A stretch of DNA of 64,000 nucleotides from Parasphingorhabdus marina DSM 22363 (GTDB lineage: Bacteria > Pseudomonadota > Alphaproteobacteria > Sphingomonadales > Sphingomonadaceae). The notes under the pieces are model-generated. The model had not been told where the DNA came from and ran no database searches. It worked only from the letters and a program-made list of their open reading frames with translations. Made by a program: the position numbers and the translations under genes. The stretch covers positions 1,485,001 through 1,549,000 of the forward strand of contig NZ_FSQW01000002.1 in NCBI RefSeq assembly GCF_900128895.1, written 5' to 3'. Of the stretch, positions 53,526 through 61,693 are shown in pieces (the first letter of the stretch is position 1; the number at the start of each line of letters is the position of its first letter).

Positions 53526-54728
53526 ACCCAGATATTCGGTGATCAGCCGTTCCCAGCGATAGCGGGACATGATCTGCCGGATGCGGGCCGAACGCCTGGA
53601 AAGTTCTGTCATGTCCAGCTCCTGTGCGGACCGAAGCGCCTGCTTCAGGCTGTCGAGATCGGCCGGATCGGCGACAAAGAATATCTCCTGTTGCAATGCA
53701 TCCCATTCGGGCAACATTTCGATATTCGTGTCCCGGCTGGCGATGACCATCTTGCCAAGGCACAGCGCTTCGAGAAGCGAGACCGGCAGGCCTTCAACAT
53801 CCGAACCGGCTGCCACCGAGGTAAAAACAAAGACCTTGGTCTGTTCGAAAAACCGCTTCTTGCCCGCTCCGCTCAGATAGCCGGGAAATTCGATATCGGC
53901 GTCGCTTGCCGCGGCCACCAGCGCTTCCCGGTCTTCCCCGTCACCCGCAATGCCAGCCGAAACCGTCAATCCTTCCCGTTGCAGTCCGCTCAGGGCATCA
54001 ATCAGATGCGGCAAGCCCTTTTTTCGGGACAGGCGCGAGATGGTTCCAAAATCATAACGAAAATCGGCCGTCTCGTCATAGCGGGACTGGTCTGCAGCGG
54101 CGAAGTCCGATTCCACACCCATTGGCAGGGTCAGGATCTTGTGCTCCATTTGCGCGCGCTGTGCAGCCGGAAACAGGTCCAGCGCCGCCCGTCGCTGGGC
54201 ACTGTTGACGCAGAACAGTTTTTCCGATGCGCGAATGATCGTCCGGGCCAGTGCCCGTCCCGGCCCGCCCAGCCGGGAGAAGACCGCCAGGTCGGACGAG
54301 TGGTTCTGGATGATATAGGGGGTGCCCGTGCACAGCCTGATCAGCCAGGCGGTCAGCCCCTGTGGCATCACCCAGTGGGCGTAAATGAGGTCCAGCTGTT
54401 CCTTGCGCACCAGGAACAGGGCAGAAAAAAACTGGGCGATCAGAAAGGGCAGTATCAGCAGTGCCGTCACCGGCCGTTCCTTGATATTCGGCAAAATGGC
54501 CGGATAGGCCAGCTGTTGTGCCCGTTCCGGCCAGGCATAGCGAAAGCGCCGGACCCGGACGCCGCCGGTCATTTCTTCTCTTTCCGCGGAGGCATCATGC
54601 GGCGCCAGGATCGACACCCGATCAGCCGGGCGATCAGCCTGCCAGGCACGCGCCTGGTCGAGGACAAATGCCGGCTGCATGTCGCCCGCGAAACGCGGCA
54701 GGGTCGAGGTCAGGAAAAGCACGTTCAT
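53493..54728 (-). CDS. glycosyltransferase family 4
   Basis: The 411-residue GT-B protein begins MNVLFLTSTLPRFAGDMQPA, with AHWVMPQGLTAWLIRLCTG and YIIQNHSSDLAVF in the acceptor half. The donor half has ISRLSRKKGLPHLIDALSGL, VSAGIAGDGEDREALV and GSDVEGLPVSLLEALCLGKM, with the retaining GT4 E-x7-E equivalent. I prefer the Met at 54728; the frame opens 14 codons earlier, directly after the upstream stop. Its 3' end overlaps the convergent pyruvyl-transferase gene by 33 bases. Confidence 0.88.
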   Translation of the reverse strand: MNVLFLTSTLPRFAGDMQPAFVLDQARAWQADRPADRVSILAPHDASAEREEMTGGVRVRRFRYAWPERAQQLAYPAILPNIKERPVTALLILPFLIAQFFSALFLVRKEQLDLIYAHWVMPQGLTAWLIRLCTGTPYIIQNHSSDLAVFSRLGGPGRALARTIIRASEKLFCVNSAQRRAALDLFPAAQRAQMEHKILTLPMGVESDFAAADQSRYDETADFRYDFGTISRLSRKKGLPHLIDALSGLQREGLTVSAGIAGDGEDREALVAAASDADIEFPGYLSGAGKKRFFEQTKVFVFTSVAAGSDVEGLPVSLLEALCLGKMVIASRDTNIEMLPEWDALQQEIFFVADPADLDSLKQALRSAQELDMTELSRRSARIRQIMSRYRWERLITEYLGSAGIASQPVA

Positions 54729-54770
54729 CTGGCCAGTGCGACTGAATATCTTGTGATCGGGCATCTCCAT

Positions 54771-56465
54771 CTAAAAGCTTCCCGCAATCGGTCCGCCTGG
54801 GAAACCCTCTGGCAGCTGCGGGACATGGTCAAGCCCCCACAGTTTCAAGCAGGTTCCTTCTGTATAGCCAATTTGACGGACTCCCGCCTCGAGTCGGACG
54901 GTCGCACCGTCCCCGATGCGACGGCCATCGATGGTCAGGCTCCCGCCATCCAGCGACCAGGGCCCGGATCGCACGATCAACACGTCCTGTACCTGTGCAG
55001 CGGGGCAGATTTCCCGGCCGAGAAGGTAGATCGTGTCGCTGTGCTGCAAATAGTTGGTGCGCAGCGCAGCTATGTCACGCTCGGGCAGGAAGGGCGTCGG
55101 CTCGTCACTCGCATATATCGCATCCAGTGCGTCGCCCGTTGCGATGACAAAGGCGATGCGGCCCGCTTCGATATCCTCCGCGATCTGGCCACTGCGCTGT
55201 TCCCAGTAGCGCCGGAGTCCGACTCCCGAAATCAGGGAGGGAAACTGCCGGGGATAGTGCGGCATATATCCCGAATAGGAGAGATAGGGAGTCGGCTCGG
55301 GGTAGAGACGCTCCACTTCGTCAATCGTTGCACGCTGTCGTTCCAGTGTGCCCCAGGGTTCCTGCGTCAGCAGAAAGATCGGTCCCAGCAGGGCAAAGCC
55401 GATAACCGGCACCTGACCATAGCGTGTCACCGCGCGTTCCAGAACCGGCGCAATCGCGACGCAGATCGGTGGCAGCAGGAAGGTGAAAAAATACGGAAAT
55501 GTATTGCGATAAAACAATATGCACAGCAGCGGGCCGCATAGTCCGAGCAGCATGATGATGGTGCGCGAAGACATGTTTCGCGCAACGAAAGGCAGCGCGA
55601 TCAGACCGGCGGTCACAACCGGTGCAAAGGCTGCTTGTGCAAAGACATAACGGATTTTCTGGAACTCGAAAAAGCGCAGGAAATTCCCCAGACTGCGCTG
55701 GACATTGCTGCCTTGTGCTTCGCTCGCAGGCAGCCCCGCACCATGCAGACCAACCAGCAGGGCGAAACACAGCATTGCGACCAGCCCGACGCTGCAAAAT
55801 TCCAGAAACCGGCGCAGCCGGCCCTCACCCTTTTCGGTCCAGCGGAGCCAGGCGAACGCCGCGAAACAGGGCAAATAGAAAATGCTCTTGATCGTCAGCG
55901 CCCCGGCAAATCCGACCAGCAATCCAGTCAGCGCGACACGCTTCCAGTTCAGCTGTCCGGATGCAAAAACATAGAGAGCCCACATCAGCGCGGCGGCGGC
56001 GACAGGATCGGTGCGATAGGTGAAGGCGTTGGTGAACACAAAGCCCGCGGTGAGGAAGACCAGACCGCTCAGGAGGGCGATCTCGAAGCGGACCAGACGT
56101 CTGGCCAGCGCCACGACTGCCGCAGCCGCCAGCACCGCACAAGCCAGCATGACCAGCCGTATTGCCTGGATCTGGGAAATGATATCGTCCGAAACGTCCG
56201 TCGCCCAGCTGAACAAGCGGGTTGGCAATGTCTGGATACTGCTGCCCAGCTGCCCGGCCTGCAACTCGTAGACCTGACCAAAGTGCAGAAACTCGTCCCA
56301 GTTGATTGCTTTCGCAAAGATCAGCCAGATCTGGCACAGGATCACGACGGCGAGCGTCGCGAAAATCAGCCGGGTTTGATGGACCGGCAGAGATCCGGAG
56401 CCAGTCATGGCTGCGGTTCCCGATGCACTGTCCGTTGTCATCATGCCGGAAGCGAGATCAGCCAT
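54771..56465 (-). CDS. GT39-like membrane glycosyltransferase (PMT/ArnT type)
   Basis: The 564-residue protein has about 11-12 spans up to residue 420 and a soluble C-terminal domain of about 140 residues. In the first periplasmic loop lies INWDEFLHFGQVYELQAG, with the acidic DE pair needed by GT39/ArnT-type enzymes. These use polyprenyl-phosphate sugars made by a GT2 partner. Such a GT2 is encoded directly upstream and overlaps by 8 bases, strongly supporting a donor-user pair. The C-terminal domain includes WSLDGGSLTIDGRRIGDGAT, beta-rich. The acceptor is unknown. Confidence 0.85.
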   Translation of the reverse strand: MADLASGMMTTDSASGTAAMTGSGSLPVHQTRLIFATLAVVILCQIWLIFAKAINWDEFLHFGQVYELQAGQLGSSIQTLPTRLFSWATDVSDDIISQIQAIRLVMLACAVLAAAAVVALARRLVRFEIALLSGLVFLTAGFVFTNAFTYRTDPVAAAALMWALYVFASGQLNWKRVALTGLLVGFAGALTIKSIFYLPCFAAFAWLRWTEKGEGRLRRFLEFCSVGLVAMLCFALLVGLHGAGLPASEAQGSNVQRSLGNFLRFFEFQKIRYVFAQAAFAPVVTAGLIALPFVARNMSSRTIIMLLGLCGPLLCILFYRNTFPYFFTFLLPPICVAIAPVLERAVTRYGQVPVIGFALLGPIFLLTQEPWGTLERQRATIDEVERLYPEPTPYLSYSGYMPHYPRQFPSLISGVGLRRYWEQRSGQIAEDIEAGRIAFVIATGDALDAIYASDEPTPFLPERDIAALRTNYLQHSDTIYLLGREICPAAQVQDVLIVRSGPWSLDGGSLTIDGRRIGDGATVRLEAGVRQIGYTEGTCLKLWGLDHVPQLPEGFPGGPIAGSF

Positions 56466-57468
56466 CGGTTCCGTTTCGCGGCTGTTTCAGAGCTTGCCCC
56501 GCGCTGGTGTCAGCATCCTTGCCGGAGCGGAGTGTGTCCTCTACCTGATGCAATCGCTCGAGGGCCTGTTCCAGCAGCTGGCGGTTGCGCCCAACCAGAT
56601 CGGCAATGGCACCGAACATCGCCGCAATGACACCCAGTGTGACAAGCGACCCGCCGATGACCAGCGACTGGACATGGCCATTGCCCTCGCCAATCGCGAA
56701 ATAATAGAGAAATCGCAGAATCGGGGCAGCCCCGACGATCACTGCCAGTCCGCCGATCAGCATGAAGACTTTAAGCGGATTGTACATGGCATAGGCCCGG
56801 ATCATGGTCGCGCCGGTATTGGTAATGAATTGCGGGATCGATTTGAACAAACGTGACGGACGCACCGCGCTGTTGGTCCGGATCGGAACCGAGACGATCG
56901 CCATCCGCTTGCGGCCGGCCTGGATCAGCATCTCGGTGGTGTAGGAAAAACTGGACGTAATGTTGATCCGCTGGGCCGCGCTGCGACTGATCGCGCGAAA
57001 TCCGCTGACCGCATCCGTAATCTGGGTGTTGGAGAGCCGCTTGACGACGGCGCTGCCGAACATCTGCAAAAGCCGTTTGAACGGGCCGAAATGGGCATTG
57101 TTGCGGACGCCGCGATCCCCCACGACGATATCCGCTTCACCGGCCAGCACCGGGGCGACCAGCTTGCTGATATCCTGCCCCTCATATTGATTGTCGGCAT
57201 CGGTATTGACGATAATGTCCGCACCTTCGGCCAGCGCCCTGGCAATGCCCGACTGAAAGGCTGCGGCCAGTCCGCGGTTGGTCCGGTGCCGCACGATGTG
57301 ATGCACACCGAAACGGGCGGCCACCTCGCTGGTATTGTCACTGCTGCCATCATCGATGACCAGCAGTTCAATGGAATCGATCCCGTCTATCCGGCGCGGC
57401 AGCGCCACCAGCGTTTCGGGCAGACTGTCTGCTTCGTTGAAACAGGGTATCTGGATAATCAGCTTCAT
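56458..57468 (-). CDS. GT2 polyprenyl-phosphate sugar synthase-like (DPM1/GtrB type)
   Basis: The 336-residue protein has a GT-A GT2 domain: MKLIIQIPCFNEADSLPETL, IVNTDADNQYEG with the metal-binding DAD at about 89-91, and VVGDRGVRNN. Two C-terminal membrane spans follow, about 232-256 and 263-290, the GtrB/DPM1 layout that makes undecaprenyl-phosphate sugar. A short charged tail follows. It is the first gene of a three-gene operon with GT39 and GT4. The upstream 187-base gap holds an inverted repeat AAGCCA/TGGCTT at 57514-57532. Confidence 0.9.
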   Translation of the reverse strand: MKLIIQIPCFNEADSLPETLVALPRRIDGIDSIELLVIDDGSSDNTSEVAARFGVHHIVRHRTNRGLAAAFQSGIARALAEGADIIVNTDADNQYEGQDISKLVAPVLAGEADIVVGDRGVRNNAHFGPFKRLLQMFGSAVVKRLSNTQITDAVSGFRAISRSAAQRINITSSFSYTTEMLIQAGRKRMAIVSVPIRTNSAVRPSRLFKSIPQFITNTGATMIRAYAMYNPLKVFMLIGGLAVIVGAAPILRFLYYFAIGEGNGHVQSLVIGGSLVTLGVIAAMFGAIADLVGRNRQLLEQALERLHQVEDTLRSGKDADTSAGQALKQPRNGTDG

Positions 57469-57655
57469 CTGATCCGCAATCCTTTGTCAAACACCCGGAA
57501 TCCCGCGCGTAAAAAGCCATTAAAATTGGCTTAAATCCCTATGGTTAACAAAGGGTTTAATCAGCGGAATAAGCCGGACCCGCGATTCGGGTGGAAGCGC
57601 CGCGAATCCCGGACTTGATACTTGCCGCTCGGGCAGAATTTGATATGGCCGGAGC

Positions 57656-58537
57656 ATGACCGATATCGACCACCGCCCGCGCCGTTCCTGCCTGTACATG
57701 CCGGCATCCAATGCCCGGGCGCTGGAAAAGGCCAAAACACTTTCCGCCGATACGATCATTTTCGATCTGGAAGATGCGGTTGCTCCCGAAGCCAAGTCCG
57801 AAGCCCGTGCACAGGCTTGTGCGGCCGTCACCTCGGGTGACTACGGGCCACGGGAGCTGGTCGTCCGGATCAACGGGATGGACACCGAATGGTTTGCCGA
57901 TGACTTGCAACAGGTCTGCGCCAGCGGCGCCGCGGCGATTCTTGTTCCCAAGATCCGGAGCGCGGCGGATATCGTCACCCTGACCGAACGCATGGCCAAG
58001 GCAAATGCCGAGAACACTACCCGGCTCTGGGCGATGATCGAAATGCCCCTCGCGGTCCTCAATATCGGAGAGATCGCGGCCCAGGCCGAACGCGGCCGGC
58101 TTTCCGCTTTCGTCATGGGTTTCAACGATCTCGCCAAGGAAATGCGGGCCGAACAGGATCGTGCCCTGTTCACGCCGGCCATGGCCCAGACAGTGATGGC
58201 TGCCCGTGCCCATGGCATGGCGGTGCTGGACAGCGTCTATAATGATTTCAAGGATCCGGAGGGTCTTGAGGCCGAGTGCCGGCAGGGGCGAAAATATGGA
58301 TTTGACGGCAAAACCCTGATTCATCCGTCGCAGATTGCCATTGCCAACCGGATATTTGCGCCCGGAGGGGATCAGATCGCCGAAGCACGAGCGATTGTCG
58401 CCGCTTTTGCCGATCCGGCCAATACCGGCAAAGGGGTGATCACAGTGGACGGCAAGATGACCGAAATCCTGCACCTTCGCCAGGCGGAACAGACTCTCGC
58501 GTTCGCCGAAATGATCGCCACCCGCGACTCCGGTTGA
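57656..58537 (+). CDS. CoA ester lyase, HpcH/HpaI (citrate lyase beta-like)
   Basis: The 293-residue TIM-barrel lyase has RSCLYMPASNARALEKAKTL, then IIFDLEDAVAPEAK (metal/CoA site), LVVRINGMDTEWF, WAMIEMPLAVLNIGEIAA and the C-terminal GFDGKTLIHPSQIAIANRIF. This combination marks CitE-like/malyl-CoA or citramalyl-CoA lyases. Substrate choice (malyl-CoA, citramalyl-CoA or other) is open. The downstream aldehyde dehydrogenase and CoA transferase suggest an aromatic or branched acid pathway. Confidence 0.88.
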   Translation: MTDIDHRPRRSCLYMPASNARALEKAKTLSADTIIFDLEDAVAPEAKSEARAQACAAVTSGDYGPRELVVRINGMDTEWFADDLQQVCASGAAAILVPKIRSAADIVTLTERMAKANAENTTRLWAMIEMPLAVLNIGEIAAQAERGRLSAFVMGFNDLAKEMRAEQDRALFTPAMAQTVMAARAHGMAVLDSVYNDFKDPEGLEAECRQGRKYGFDGKTLIHPSQIAIANRIFAPGGDQIAEARAIVAAFADPANTGKGVITVDGKMTEILHLRQAEQTLAFAEMIATRDSG

Positions 58538-58628
58538 GCCTCGACAAACCGGCAAAAACTGGTTTAAGTGGTCAATTGAAACCAATAACGGGCCACAGCC
58601 CGAGGCGTACCGGCAAAGGAGAGGCAAA

Positions 58629-60083
58629 ATGGAAGCACTGGAAGCAGCAGCGGGCGAAGTCCCCAGGGAAGAAATCGAACGTCTGTTCCAGGCACAGCGG
58701 GATGCGTTCCACGCCGAATTGCCGGTCACCTATGAAACGCGCATGGACCGGATCAACCGCACGGCCCAGATGATCATCGACAACAAGGATGCGCTTTGCG
58801 AGGCAGTGTCCAACGATTTCGGCCATCGCAGTTCGGTGCAAACGGTCATGACCGATCTCATGTCCGTCGTCGGCCATGCCAAGGACCACAAGAAGAACCT
58901 GAAGAAATGGATGCGCCCCGAGAAGCGCAAGACCGACTTTCCCCTGGGTCTGCTGGGAGCCAGTGGCCAGGTGGAGTATCAGCCCAAGGGCGTGGTTGGC
59001 GTGATCTCCCCGTGGAATTTCCCGATCAATCTGGCCTTTGACCCCGCCATCGGCGCCTTTGGCGCCGGCAACCGGGTGATGATCAAATTTTCCGAATTCT
59101 GTCCGGAGACCGGAGAACTGGTGAAACAGCTGGTCGCCAAATATTTCGCTCCCGAAGAAATGACCGTGATCACTGGCGGTCCCGAAACCGGCAAGGCTTT
59201 TTCGGAAATCCCTTGGGATCACCTGATCTTTACCGGCGGTGGCGGGATCGCCAAGCATGTCATGGCAGCCGCGGCGCAGAACCTGACCCCGGTGACGCTG
59301 GAGCTGGGCGGCAAGTCGCCGACGATCGTCGGTCCGGATGCCGATATCCAGAAGACCACCCAGCGCATTGCCATGGGCAAGATGATGAATGCCGGACAGA
59401 TTTGCCTCGCGCCGGACTATTTGATGGTTCCGGCCGACAAGGAGGAGGCTGTGGTCGACGGCATTGCTTCCAGCGTTGCCGAGCAATATCCGACGCTGAT
59501 CGCCAATGATGACTATACTTCGGTTATCAACGGCCGTCACAAGGAGCGGCTTCAAGGGCTGATCGACGATGCTGTCGCCAAGGGTGCGAAGCCGACCGAG
59601 GTCAATCCCGGCGGCGAGGATTTTGCCAATACCAACAGCAACAAGATGCCGCTCACGGTCCTGCAGAATGTCAACGAAGACATGCGCGTGATGCAGGAGG
59701 AAATTTTCGGACCGGTGCTGCCGGTGAAAACCTATCGCAATCTCGACGAAGTGGTGGAATATGTGAACGACCATGACCGGCCGCTTGGGCTCTATTATTT
59801 CGGCGAAACCGAATCCGACAAGCGCAAGTTGCTCGACAAGACGATATCCGGCGGCGTGACGGTCAATGACGTGATCTTCCACATCGCCCAGCATGACCTG
59901 CCCTTTGGCGGCGTTGGTCCCTCGGGCATGGGTGCCTATACAGGACCCGACGGCTTCAAGGAATTCAGCCATGCCAAGGCGGTCTATCGCCAGTCCAAAC
60001 TGAACATTGCCAAAATTGCCGGTTTCCTGCCGCCTTATGGAGCGGGTACGGAAAAAACCATGAAACAGCAGATGAAGCTCTAG
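58629..60083 (+). CDS. aldehyde dehydrogenase, coniferyl-aldehyde type
   Basis: The 484-residue NAD(P)-dependent ALDH has the catalytic Glu at about 225 in VTLELGGKSPTIVGP and the catalytic Cys at about 259 in NAGQICLAPDYLMVP. The coenzyme segment is GVISPWNFPINLAFDPAIGA. IMKFSE-type spacing, ICLAPDY and the C-terminal PYGAGTEK are typical of the coniferyl aldehyde dehydrogenase (CalB) group, which oxidises aromatic and medium-chain aldehydes. It is followed 12 bases later by a CaiB/BaiF CoA transferase, so product acids may be activated there. Confidence 0.9.
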   Translation: MEALEAAAGEVPREEIERLFQAQRDAFHAELPVTYETRMDRINRTAQMIIDNKDALCEAVSNDFGHRSSVQTVMTDLMSVVGHAKDHKKNLKKWMRPEKRKTDFPLGLLGASGQVEYQPKGVVGVISPWNFPINLAFDPAIGAFGAGNRVMIKFSEFCPETGELVKQLVAKYFAPEEMTVITGGPETGKAFSEIPWDHLIFTGGGGIAKHVMAAAAQNLTPVTLELGGKSPTIVGPDADIQKTTQRIAMGKMMNAGQICLAPDYLMVPADKEEAVVDGIASSVAEQYPTLIANDDYTSVINGRHKERLQGLIDDAVAKGAKPTEVNPGGEDFANTNSNKMPLTVLQNVNEDMRVMQEEIFGPVLPVKTYRNLDEVVEYVNDHDRPLGLYYFGETESDKRKLLDKTISGGVTVNDVIFHIAQHDLPFGGVGPSGMGAYTGPDGFKEFSHAKAVYRQSKLNIAKIAGFLPPYGAGTEKTMKQQMKL

Positions 60084-60095
60084 AACCCGACGCGC

Positions 60096-61265
60096 ATGTC
60101 CGGATTTCCGCTCGCAGGACTGAAGGTCCTTGATTTTTCGCGTGTTGTCGCGGGGCCCTATGCCACGCGGATGCTGTCCGATCTCGGCGCCGAAGTGCTC
60201 AAGGTCGAGCCGCCCGAAGGCGATGTCACGCGCAAGCTGGCCAAGCGCGAGAGCGGTGTCAGCGGCAATTATCTGCAACTCAATATCGGCAAGCAGAATA
60301 TCTGTATCGACCTCAAGGCCGAGGGCGCGAAGGAACTGATCCACGGGCTGGCGGCCAAGGCCGATATTGTTGTGGAAAATTTCCGGCCCGGGATCATGGA
60401 CAGGTTCGGCATTGGCTGGAAAGATCTGTCCGCCGTCAATCCGCGCCTCGTGATGCTGTCCATTTCCGGCTACGGCCAGAATGGTCCCGAACGCGGCCGT
60501 GCCGCCTACGCGCCGGTCCTGCATGCCGAAACCGGGCTGATCGCGCGCCAGGCGGAGATGAGCGGCGGCCATCCCACCGATATCCAGTTTGCCATGGCCG
60601 ACAGCTATTCCTCACTCCACGGAATCATCGCCATCCTGTCGGCACTGCGCATGCTCGACCAGACCGGCGAAGGCCAGCATATCGATCTCGCGATGCTTAA
60701 TGTCCTGCATTCGGCCGATGACTATGCGCATTTCGCGCTTGACAACATCTGGCCCAAGGCCCCGGAAACGCTGGTCTGGGAGGCGCCTGAAAAGCGCCAG
60801 ATCCTGATCACCGGGGACATGAAATGGCTGTGGATCATGTTCTCGACAAAGGATGGCCTTGCCGACCCGACGCCAGAAGGTGCCGACATTCCGACCAAGG
60901 TCCGCCTGCGCCGCGAGGCCATGGAGACGCATATAAGCGGGCATGCCAGCTTTGACGCGCTGACCGCCACGCTCGACCGGCTCAATCTCGCCTGGGGCGA
61001 AGTGCATGCCTTTGGCCCGGAGGTCTACGAACAGACCAGCGTCAAGGCGCTCGGCACGATCGTCGACGTGACCGATGATGACGGCAATGCCCGGCGGACC
61101 GTGCAGTCACCCTATCGCTTCTCCAAGTCCGCGAGCGGCATCGACAGCAACGCCCGGACGGCGAAGCGCGGCGAACATAATGTGAGCGCGTTGCAGAACT
61201 GGCTGGGCATGACGGAGGACGAGATCGCTGCCCTGGCAAAATCTGGCGCGCTGATCTCCGAATAA
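60096..61265 (+). CDS. CaiB/BaiF-family (class III) CoA transferase
   Basis: The 389-residue protein has LKVLDFSRVVAGPYATRMLS at the start, ADIVVENFRPGIMDRFGI, LSISGYGQNGPE and QFAMADSYSSLHGIIAILSA, where the Asp at residue 169 is the expected catalytic nucleophile. It ends NWLGMTEDEIAALAKSGALIS, the standard family tail. Class III enzymes move CoA between carboxylic acids. It is the last gene of the three-gene CoA/aldehyde cluster; partner acids are unknown. Confidence 0.93.
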   Translation: MSGFPLAGLKVLDFSRVVAGPYATRMLSDLGAEVLKVEPPEGDVTRKLAKRESGVSGNYLQLNIGKQNICIDLKAEGAKELIHGLAAKADIVVENFRPGIMDRFGIGWKDLSAVNPRLVMLSISGYGQNGPERGRAAYAPVLHAETGLIARQAEMSGGHPTDIQFAMADSYSSLHGIIAILSALRMLDQTGEGQHIDLAMLNVLHSADDYAHFALDNIWPKAPETLVWEAPEKRQILITGDMKWLWIMFSTKDGLADPTPEGADIPTKVRLRREAMETHISGHASFDALTATLDRLNLAWGEVHAFGPEVYEQTSVKALGTIVDVTDDDGNARRTVQSPYRFSKSASGIDSNARTAKRGEHNVSALQNWLGMTEDEIAALAKSGALISE

Positions 61266-61280
61266 GATCCACCCCGGTTT

Positions 61281-61305
61281 GTCATTCCCGCACAGGCGGG
61301 AGTCC
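61281..61305. repeat. intergenic palindromic repeat, diverged copy
   Basis: ATTCCCGC-acag-GCGGGAGT with a GTC lead and a TCCAGAGC tail is the same design as the units near 13.0 and 13.4 kb but with a different stem sequence. It lies 15 bases after the CoA transferase stop. Confidence 0.75.
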
Positions 61306-61331
61306 AGAGCGCCAACTCGTGCGTCCCGGCC

Positions 61332-61353
61332 CCCTCCTTCACGCCAAGGAGGG
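61332..61353. repeat. stem-loop CCCTCCTT-cacgcc-AAGGAGGG
   Basis: A perfect 8-bp stem with a 6-base loop, without a following T-run. It may help end the CoA-transferase transcript. From here to about 61680 I see no gene; base composition shifts to lower G+C. Confidence 0.5.
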
Positions 61354-61693
61354 TCAAACATCAAATATGGCCACTGGAATTTGATACCACCAAAGGTCCG
61401 CTCAATCCCGAAAGCGGGTATTGGGAAGAAGCATAATATCATTGAACTGCCAGGAATTGACCCTCAAATTGATTCCTGAAACACTCTATGCCTGTTTCAA
61501 GAGATCGGACGTTTTGTCCGAACTGGACCAACTGAACATCGGTTGACTCGTCCTAAGCCATTTCCCTTGCAAGAAACAGCTAAGTATGATCTGCCAAATA
61601 CAAGTAGGTAAACATGCTTGCAAACCCGCAAGAAAAGTGGTGATCTAGTTTTACTGAAACAAAAAGCTAGTTTCTGAGCTTTGGAGAAATCAA

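Noticed and set aside
53691-55541. 616-residue plus-strand frame across the GT4 and GT39 genes
   Set aside because: Antisense to two well-supported genes and without domain signatures.
57514-57560. CtrA-type site (TTAA-N7-TTAA) before the GT2 gene
   Set aside because: TTAA elements are present, but their spacings are 8 and 10 rather than 7, so the match does not hold.
58572-60572. 666-residue minus-strand frame opposite the aldehyde dehydrogenase and CoA transferase
   Set aside because: It spans two certain plus-strand genes and their junction and is rich in His, Gly and Arg, as expected for an antisense shadow.
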